Below are positions 56,901 to 64,000 of a stretch of 64,000 nt of DNA, one piece after another. Both the position numbers and the translations under genes were made by a program. The DNA is from Gyromitra esculenta (Eukaryota > Ascomycota > Pezizomycetes > Pezizales > Discinaceae), in the NCBI GenBank assembly GCA_038503075.1, contig JBCAML010000005.1:434001-498000 (forward strand), read 5' to 3'. Each line of letters starts with the position of its first letter. Positions within the stretch are counted from its first letter, which is position 1. Under the pieces are notes generated by a model. It was not told where the DNA came from and did no database searches. It saw nothing but the letters and a program-made list of their open reading frames with translations.

Positions 56901-59900
56901 ATGTCACTTCTCCGCCTCTCCATCGTACCAACTCTTCTTTTTCTCGGGCAAGGATTATGGTGATACAAAATCACACCCTGGGGTTCTCGGTTCGGTGACA
57001 GTGATCCTATGGTAAGCCTAGGTTTTGACAGCGAAATTGACGGCTTGCTAGCGCTGGGCGGTGGGAATCGTATCCTACAATCCAGCTTGCCGCCGCAAGT
57101 GGCTGATTCCGAGCCGCTGCCTAAAAACATTTTCGGAAGCCCCGACAGTACAAAAGTCTTCTATCTCACAAGAGATGATTCACAGATCAGCTGATCAAGG
57201 GGCGGAAGGAATAAATCTAAAGTACATGTAATCAATAAATTGTTATGGTCCCTGAAAAGTGGAATTCGTGGGCGTTCTGTTGTGAAATACTCCAACAAAA
57301 CGCCCAGGAGTACTGATCTGGTGATGTTAATAGAATGTTACAAGGGACTAGACTTGGTATGCGAAAGTGGTTTAGTGCACGCAATAGACGTCACGCTAGT
57401 CAGTTAGCCGTCTATATGCTATAGAACATAGCTAATAATGTCTTAAAATTCGCAACTCGCAAAGCTGGGCCATGCAACCTGCAATGATAGGTCTTTTTCG
57501 TTACCCAGGAGAGTGCCTACCGGATGTAGCGGCTCCGTAAGGCGTTCTGAGAAGGCGCTCTGGGAAGATGCAAAAAGCCACGTTCTGGGGAAATTGCATT
57601 TACCACGTTGCTGAAAAGTCTCAAAATTTGGCGCTTGCAAAGCCTCGAGCTCTAGAAATGTTGATTGTGGAGCAGTCGAATGTGAAGCATCAAGTTCTCC
57701 TGTGACCGTGTGGGAATATGCCCTAAAGCTAAATACCTACACCTATTTATTTGATCTACTTTTTATACCACCCAATTCAACCTTAGATCTTATCCCAATA
57801 AGCATTCATGTAGCATTACTTGAGCTCTTGCTAGTATGGTTGGGGACACCTTTGACCAGAGGGATTTCGAACCCGCCACTATGAACCGCTCCTCCTCCAC
57901 CAAAAAAGATCTATTTTCTAAAAGAGCTCTGTTATGGGCCTATATTTCACTCGTTCTGTCATCTAAAGATCTTGGATCTTTTAAATTCCGTTTGGTTGTT
58001 GAGTTATTAAACTTGGGTTTAGGGACCAATGTCACTTGTATGGTCAAAATGGAAGAATTGATGCGCGTTACTTGGCATTTTGCACCTATTTTGTACGTAT
58101 TAGTAAGCCAAATGAATGTCGACCCTCGCGGCTACTGATCTACAACCCGACAGATATGACCCGTCCGGCAATATTTACGCTTTTAGACCATAGCCTCCCT
58201 TTAAACAATAGGTGCTGTCGAGCTTGGTTCATGTCGTAATTAATATCTTATTTAGGGACTAAATTAAGATCTGAATCAAGCTTGCGACGATTGTTCTACA
58301 ATGGCACAGAGAAGCCCATGATTCGCTTTTCCCCTTAACACAGATTAATTGTATCAGAGGGAGAAACGTTTTACCAGCTACGGCCACCGGGACGGAATAT
58401 CCCGAGACCCCCACACAATCGGTACTTGGGTGGCAGAAACTCACGGACCCATTTCTGCCTGGGGCACGTTGTAAGGCTATATGCCTGTTGAAATCCATGA
58501 GTCGATTTGGTTTAAACCCTAAAATCACAAGGGAAATTCAACTATAAGGGATTTTGGCTCGACTCGTCTCGCCACGGGCAAGCAGGCTCGTGCCACCTCG
58601 TAAAAAAAGCTTGAGCTTGTCAATAGACTATTCGGCTACGAGGATCCGGCGATCGGTACGTGCGCAATACCTTGTTTGAGCTGTTTGTTTTAATTTACGT
58701 TAGTAGAAACTAAATATTTAAGATTGCTGGGTTGTGTTGACTCTACCAAACTCAATTGGGTTTAACTGACGGGAAGCATCTGGGACAAAGAGCACACTTG
58801 GGTTGAGTCTGTTAGTTAGCTCGAGACAGTTTGGCTTATGTGACATTGGCCTACGAAGATACCAAGACTAGAGCTTTGGGCTCAGCACTTGGACTGCAAC
58901 GTACGGGCCGTACCATGTGAAGCTAGTGGGGAAACATGTATACGCAGAACGATGGGAAGAGTAAAAGTAACTATAATGAGAGGGAAAAGGGGTGGATACC
59001 TAGATCACAGTTAGTCGTTAACCATTGTTGAATTGTCCCCTTTTCAAAGTTGGGTCATTAGTTGCTGCAATCTATCTATCTTGTATTTTGCCTGAGAATC
59101 GATCCTTTTAAGAGCCACACTCATGTAGAGAAGGGTTGGGCTAGTTTAGTTAGAGTAAGTATGATGGTTGATCAAGTCTTGAAAGCCCGGGATATATGCA
59201 ACTCTAGGTGGGGTAATAGCCGTTCCGATTCTCAATAACCAAAGGCAGATTATAAGAATGGAAATAAATCTACATCCTATTATACTGGACAGTTGGTCTA
59301 ATACTAAATATTATGATTCCAACACAGTTCCAACGGCTGATATGACCCAAGAAACCGTATCACATTTCCGGTCGTGGTGGAAACGAAGACTCTGCGAGAA
59401 ATATAGTAGACTATTCTATAAGCAGCGGAATGCTTTACGCTTAGGAGAGCTCCTGGAGTGATGCGTGGGACATATCTCAATCCATGTTCCCATTCGTATA
59501 GCCATACCCCTCCGACGTAGCTCACAGATAGATAAAGGGATGTAGCTGAGAGATTGCCGGTACGCACCCAGGGGTGGATATTTGTTAACATAGGAAAATT
59601 AGTTTATCGGTCTGGCAGAAACGCTCGGTGGCTCTTTTAAGGTGAAACTATCTTAAACTTCTTAGATAGGCAACTCGAGGAGCGGTTCTCTGTGCCCTTA
59701 ATTCTAAGGGAGATCGATCCGACACCCTGCTATATACGAATTTTGTATCTCCAGGTAGTACTACAATGCATAAACCTCACAGTCCGTCTTTATAAATGTA
59801 TTGCTGTAAAGGCTCCTCTCTTGCAATTGTCGAAAGGCCCAATTGCGTATACACGAAATCTCAATTCGAATGTCTGGCAGTCCTTTATGTTGTAATCATA

Positions 59901-60244
59901 TAAACTCAAGAGTGTTAGGCGTATAGTAGAATAATAAGCCATAATGTGTCCTAGGAACGTGCGTGGGAGTTTTGGTTCATGAGAGATCACTCGCGAACTA
60001 TAAACTAACTTTGTATCGTGATCAACAAATCAAACCTCCTTTTATATTTTATGACACTAGAAATATTGAGGTAAAATTGAACACACGTGTAGCTATTTTT
60101 TCTCGGATGAAAGCTATGACTTTGAATTTTCGGTGGTACGTGTACTAGGGTAGGGGCGGAGGATCATTCTGCATTTAATTTAAATTTAGATATGACATGT
60201 AGATGATAATAAGCTAATAACTAATCCAAAATTTAAGAAGAAAG

Positions 60245-60404
60245 TACCGTATAATTTCGGGCGATACCCCCGGGGGGATTCTACGGAACCAAGAGGGACT
60301 AAAATTTTTGATTGGTGGAAATGGTCTTCAGCCTCATTTATAGGTGCCACCGCCTCCTGGTTGCGCGAGATCCCCCCGGGGGTATCGCCCGAAGCTATAC
60401 GGTA
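60245..60404. mobile_element. TA-flanked MITE, family A copy 2
   Basis: Inverted arms of about 35 bp (60247-60281 and 60369-60402) start CCGTATA and share TTCGGGCGATACCCCCGGGG, almost without mismatch. TA stands at both edges (60245-60246 and 60403-60404). The terminus matches that of the element at 808-1003 (TACCGTA..., then GCGATACC). No coding capacity. Confidence 0.8.
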
Positions 60405-61184
60405 TGTCGGTCTATCTAAAGATATCTATCTCTTGTAGTAATTGGGGGTAGTAAAAACTCCTCAATTTGAGACGGTCGGGTCCCTGGTGTAGGGTTAATA
60501 ACATATATATACCTCTAATTTTATGTAGTCTTGAAGCTGAGTTGGAGATACATATGCATGCGTAGCTAAAATACATGCCCCGCCTCACTAGTAATTATCG
60601 CGCTTTAGATTATATTGTATGTCACAGTTTCTAGATTGTAATTACGCAGTGGCAATTCCTCTAAACCACATATACTCTATAGTAATGTAAAAAAACTCGA
60701 TTGGTGAGGGTCATGATAGTCATGAATATAGTAGGCAGGATTGTGCTTATAGTAAAGTAGCAGACGACAAGAACTTCGATACTACACTTCATGGCGGCCA
60801 AGCTTGACTGAAATAAACCCAGCTGAGAGCTTTGAGTTCAGATCAAAAGCTTCGAGGAGAACTTACAGACATGATTTGTGGACTATCTTGCCTCCAAAGG
60901 CTATCAATTCTTAAAAGCAAAACGTACGATAGTGGTAATATATATATATTAATAAGCAAACAGTCTATTTGGCAAAGTGAATCTGTGCGATTGCAAGAGA
61001 GCACAAAAAAAGTAAAACTAGTTAGCAAATTAAAGGAGATTGCGATACATAGTAGCAAAAATCATACGATGAAAGAAGCAAGGCTAGTGTTCCACTCATC
61101 TAATAGAAATCTAATGGTCGAAAAACGAAAGCACTGTCGACAACATTGTTGGGTAGTTACAAGATTTCGCCCTACTTTCTCGAA

Positions 61185-61388
61185 TTATTTCCCGCCTGGA
61201 GGTGGTTTTGGCTTGACGATATCCTTGATATCCTTGAGCTTCTGAACAACCTTAGACCCGACGCGCTTGAGCGTGCTTTTCTTTTTATCACCTTCCTTTT
61301 CCCCATCGCCAGGTTCCGTATCCTCAGACCAGCGGCTTACGAGCCGAGGTGGGGGACTGTCAGGAGGTCCAGATTGATTAGTAGCCAT
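61185..61388 (-). CDS. Small basic proline-rich protein, 67 aa
   Basis: A single-exon frame of 67 codons starts with ATG. A TATATA lies about 60 bp upstream. The sequence has a Pro/Ser N-terminus (SGPPDSPPPR), an acidic patch (SEDTEPGDGEKEGD) and then a lysine-rich amphipathic stretch (KRVGSKVVQKLKDIKDIVK) ending PKPPPGGK. There is no signal peptide, membrane span or known domain. The strong charge layout and clean ATG favour a real gene, but no family can be named. Confidence 0.5.
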   Translation of the reverse strand: MATNQSGPPDSPPPRLVSRWSEDTEPGDGEKEGDKKKSTLKRVGSKVVQKLKDIKDIVKPKPPPGGK

Positions 61389-62714
61389 GACGAGGAAACT
61401 GGTGATTGTTTGTAATTGAGGGTGTTGGAAATGAGTTGCGATAGCTTTATATATTCGTGGGTGGGTGGGGAAAAAAATAAGTAATGTAAAAAGAGTTAGT
61501 TTTTATGAGGATTTCTTTGTTTTCAACTTGGGGGTTATGGTATAGACCTACTCACATACCCCCCAACATGAAGTCAGCAGTACAGAAGAGTGCCATCTTG
61601 AACATCAGCAAGCTTGTCTTCGAATCTCGGAACCATGGTTCTTAGCTATCATATGTGTCGGGAATATAGATATTGCATCCTAATAGTATGGGGACTCGGC
61701 CATTGTAAATCTTTGATAGCCAGACGGGTTTTGGGAGCCTGGCTTTTGAAGTCTTCTTATTGGATAATACTCGATCATAATCCAAAACTCCGACAATACG
61801 TACAGCGCTTGCTGTGAGTTCTCGTGTGTATCGATCTTCATTAAATTGTTTGATCAATAAGTGAAGTTATTTACAGTAAACCAAACATTTATATCCGAGT
61901 GAGAAATGGTGACGGAAGTGCGCTAGTGCATACGAGTAAAAAATCCACGCCTATATATGCTCTAAGAAAAGAAACTTTTCCTGCTTGCTTTATCTGGAGA
62001 TTCTTCAACCCATTCCAACTTCAAGCCAATTAGGTGTTTTCGTTTTTTCTTTTTTCTTTTTTCTTTTTATTTTCCTTTTTAGAAAGAAGATACCACACCA
62101 ACCACCTTCCACGAGTTGATTTCTGTTCCTTCTGTGTAATTGGCTAGGGGAGATATCTTCCTAGAAAGAAAAGAATGAATTCTAAGCCACCAACTATTCT
62201 CCGCGGCCCGCGTCCCTAGATATTCCAAGAATTCGGGAACCCCTGAAATAGGCGGCTTTTTCAGGTAGAGTAGGTATATGCTCGTCACATTTTGACGAGT
62301 CACACAGGATAATTACGGAAGCTTGATGATGATCAGCTGCAAGGAAACCGTGGATCAGGAACGGATTGAATGCAGGTATAATGAGACATAGCCCCCACGA
62401 TCCTTATATGATCTTACTTTAGCCCACGGTATGTACCGCATACCTGCCTCACTATTTCACTCAATGTTTGGATGGCTGAGCTGCAATCAGGAGTCAATTA
62501 GAGACCATTCAATTTAACCATCACATCTTCTTGAGAGAAAATAAATAAATACATAAGGCAACATACAATGGTAAGGATAGATAAACATGCAATGAAATTA
62601 GAAAAAACAAATCCCCATACTTACAAACGCCATCATGGTCAGATATCTATCTCAACATCGTCCGAAGTGTGTCCTTTACCCATATAGTAAATTTAACATT
62701 ATTCCTTCAATTTC
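61389..62714. other. Intergenic, AT-rich with T/C tract
   Basis: This holds the promoter of the small basic protein and the 3' region of the AAA ATPase gene. A T-rich tract with TTTTTTC units lies at about 62042-62070. No gene is supported. Confidence 0.5.
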
Positions 62715-64000
62715 TCAATCAATCCTTCCAGTCGCCTTCGCCTCAAGCTTATCCTTGACCCATGCCTCGGTCCTTTCTAGCGCACGCTCGGGGCGATTCT
62801 TGTGTTGTAACAGAAAACCCTGGATCTCGGCGGGAGAGAAAGTCAGATCAGGGACGAACTTCACAAACTCTGCTGTCATTTCCTTTAATTTTTGTTTCTT
62901 AGCCAGCGCAGTTTCAACAGTATTTTCCGGTACCCTCTTTTCAGATTCAGATTCAGGCGACGCAGAAGATGGGGGTGGAGTTTTGGTGTCCTTGGGAGAA
63001 AATGGCGATGAGGACGAGGAGGAGTAGGAGTAATCTTCAAACATGCGCTCAAATAATCCACCAATGGCGTCCTTTCCGGCCAGCGTAAACTGTATTTTCA
63101 TATCAACCCTACCCGGCCTGATGAGTGCAGGATCCAGTTTCTCTGGGTGATTTGTGGTAAGAATGAGAATGCGGCCTTCGTGGGATGCAACACCATCGAT
63201 GGCGTTAAGGAGTCCAGAAAACGAGATTCCCTTTTTGCTTGTATCCGAATCATCTTTCTTGGTTGTCTTATCTCCATCTTCGCTTTTAGTCTCCTCTTTC
63301 TTCTGCACCCGCGCAATGCCAACCGTGTCAACGTCTTCTAGAAGCACCACGCACTTTCTAGGTAAACCTTCGAATAGTCCCGCAAGGCCCTCTTCCGTGA
63401 GCGACTTGCTTGCTAAACTGAGAACATAAATCTTCAACCCAAATTTCCCCGCAACAGCGAAACTCAAAGAACTCTTCCCTGTACCCGGAGGTCCATGAAG
63501 GAGATAGCCGCGTCGGTATGGAATACCACGATCGGCATACCATTTTCGGGTATCGGTCTCAAGGTAGTCCCTAACATCGTCGACGAACATCTCCTTTTGG
63601 TTTTCGTCAAGGACGACAGTGGAAAGAGGCCTACTCGGTCTTGCAAGGCAACGAGCCCAATTGGGAGGTTGTCCGAGTTGCGTGCCAACTGTCGGGCGGT
63701 ATACGACAGTCTTGCTGCGGTCTTTTTCTAAGAAACGAAGTCGAGCTTCACGGAGGAGCTCTTTTAGGAGCCCAGGATCTGTGCCGAATGTAGAAAGTTC
63801 GATGGTTTCTTGCGGCCACCAACAATCTTTTCCCTCTTCTAGAACGCGTCTCAGGATCACCATTTTCCCCTGATATCGAAAAATGTGTAACCCTGGCGCT
63901 GGGGTGAATTGGAGAGGCGCACGCCTTAACATTTCCCATGAGCTCATATCACTCTTCGGCTCATCGTCATCGTCCGAATTTTCATTCTCCTGCTGCAACG
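62715..64000 (-). CDS. BCS1-like AAA ATPase (5' end outside the window)
   Basis: The C-terminal part, about 428 residues, is open to the window edge; no start codon is inside. A BCS1 N-terminal region (residues before the AAA core, with ILRRVLEEG and WARCLARPSRPLSTVVLD) precedes the AAA core. That core has Walker A GPPGTGKSS, Walker B VVLLEDVD, sensor LILTTNHPEKLD and arginine-finger region RPGRVDMKI. BCS1 proteins sit in the mitochondrial inner membrane and insert the Rieske protein into complex III. Many filamentous fungi carry several BCS1-like paralogs of unknown role, and this is probably one, because it has a charged Lys/Glu/Asp insert before GISFSGLLNAIDG and a Ser/Pro insert after the AAA core. 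The anchor segment is outside the window. Confidence 0.88.
   Translation of the reverse strand, partial: LQQENENSDDDDEPKSDMSSWEMLRRAPLQFTPAPGLHIFRYQGKMVILRRVLEEGKDCWWPQETIELSTFGTDPGLLKELLREARLRFLEKDRSKTVVYRPTVGTQLGQPPNWARCLARPSRPLSTVVLDENQKEMFVDDVRDYLETDTRKWYADRGIPYRRGYLLHGPPGTGKSSLSFAVAGKFGLKIYVLSLASKSLTEEGLAGLFEGLPRKCVVLLEDVDTVGIARVQKKEETKSEDGDKTTKKDDSDTSKKGISFSGLLNAIDGVASHEGRILILTTNHPEKLDPALIRPGRVDMKIQFTLAGKDAIGGLFERMFEDYSYSSSSSSPFSPKDTKTPPPSSASPESESEKRVPENTVETALAKKQKLKEMTAEFVKFVPDLTFSPAEIQGFLLQHKNRPERALERTEAWVKDKLEAKATGRID

Larger units (their letters stand above)
54583..61184. other. 6.6-kb gene-poor stretch with repeats
   Basis: This is the largest gap of the window, with no supported gene. 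It contains a family-B repeat relative (about 56690-56900) and the MITE at 60245-60404. Open frames are short and unrelated to families I know. TACATGTA occurs at 55001 and 57223. Confidence 0.5.

Noticed and set aside
60832..61245. 137-codon plus-strand frame
   Set aside because: It begins at a non-ATG codon and runs antisense into the small basic protein gene, which has a clean ATG and an upstream TATA.

Overview
This is nuclear DNA of a filamentous ascomycete (Pezizomycotina). The genes carry many short spliceosomal introns, mostly 50-100 nt, with GTRNGT-type donors, CTRAC-like branch sites and YAG/TAG acceptors. The content fits a plant-matter-degrading or soil fungus: a pectate lyase and a mannanase with fungal CBM1 cellulose-binding modules, GPI-type cysteine-rich wall proteins, a microsomal P450, and a fungal tRNA-Ile with an anticodon-loop intron. 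Class cannot be fixed from this window; Leotiomycetes or Orbiliomycetes would both fit. About 14 protein genes, two small orphan candidates and one tRNA occupy 64 kb. They are separated by long gene-poor stretches holding many short inverted-repeat elements.

Layout. 0.4-3.0 kb: three foldback/TIR elements, no gene. 3.9-6.1 kb: a four-exon L-amino-acid-oxidase-like flavoenzyme (+). 8.0-8.6 kb: a small orphan gene and an intron-containing tRNA-Ile (-). 11.2-14.0 kb: an F-box/WD40 protein of the beta-TrCP/FWD-1 type (+). 15.1-16.1 kb: an RraA-like aldolase-family enzyme (-). 17.1-17.4 kb: a TA-flanked MITE beside a 94-bp near-perfect hairpin. 18.8-20.9 kb: a tandem pair of secreted eight-cysteine, CFEM-like, GPI-type proteins (-). 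21.8-23.1 kb: an Aim32/sucrase-ferredoxin-like Fe-S protein (+). 24.7-25.7 kb: a small-molecule kinase of the APH/EcKL type (-). 26.9-28.4 kb: a fungal multi-pass membrane protein of unknown function (-). 31.2-37.8 kb: a secretome island with an EEP-phosphatase/jacalin fusion (+), PL3-CBM1 (-) and CBM35-GH26-CBM1 (-). 39.8-44.8 kb: the largest subunit of RNA polymerase III (-). 47.5-49.4 kb: a TMEM184/DUF300 membrane protein of the Hfl1 type (+). 52.8-54.6 kb: a cytochrome P450 with an unusual I-helix (-). 61.2-61.4 kb: a small basic protein (-). 62.7 kb to the window end: a BCS1-like AAA ATPase, cut by the window edge (-).

How the genes relate. Most are independent housekeeping or accessory genes. 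The clearest functional grouping is the three adjacent secreted genes at 31-38 kb, two of them plant-cell-wall enzymes carrying CBM1. The tandem CFEM-like pair is the clearest local duplication. I found no transposase gene, no secondary-metabolite backbone gene, no CRISPR array and no rRNA. The most unusual non-genic signal is a cohort of short elements flanked by TA dinucleotides. Two of them, 60 kb apart, share the same terminus. None has an autonomous partner in the window. Exon boundaries below were read by eye from splice signals, reading frame and family expectation.
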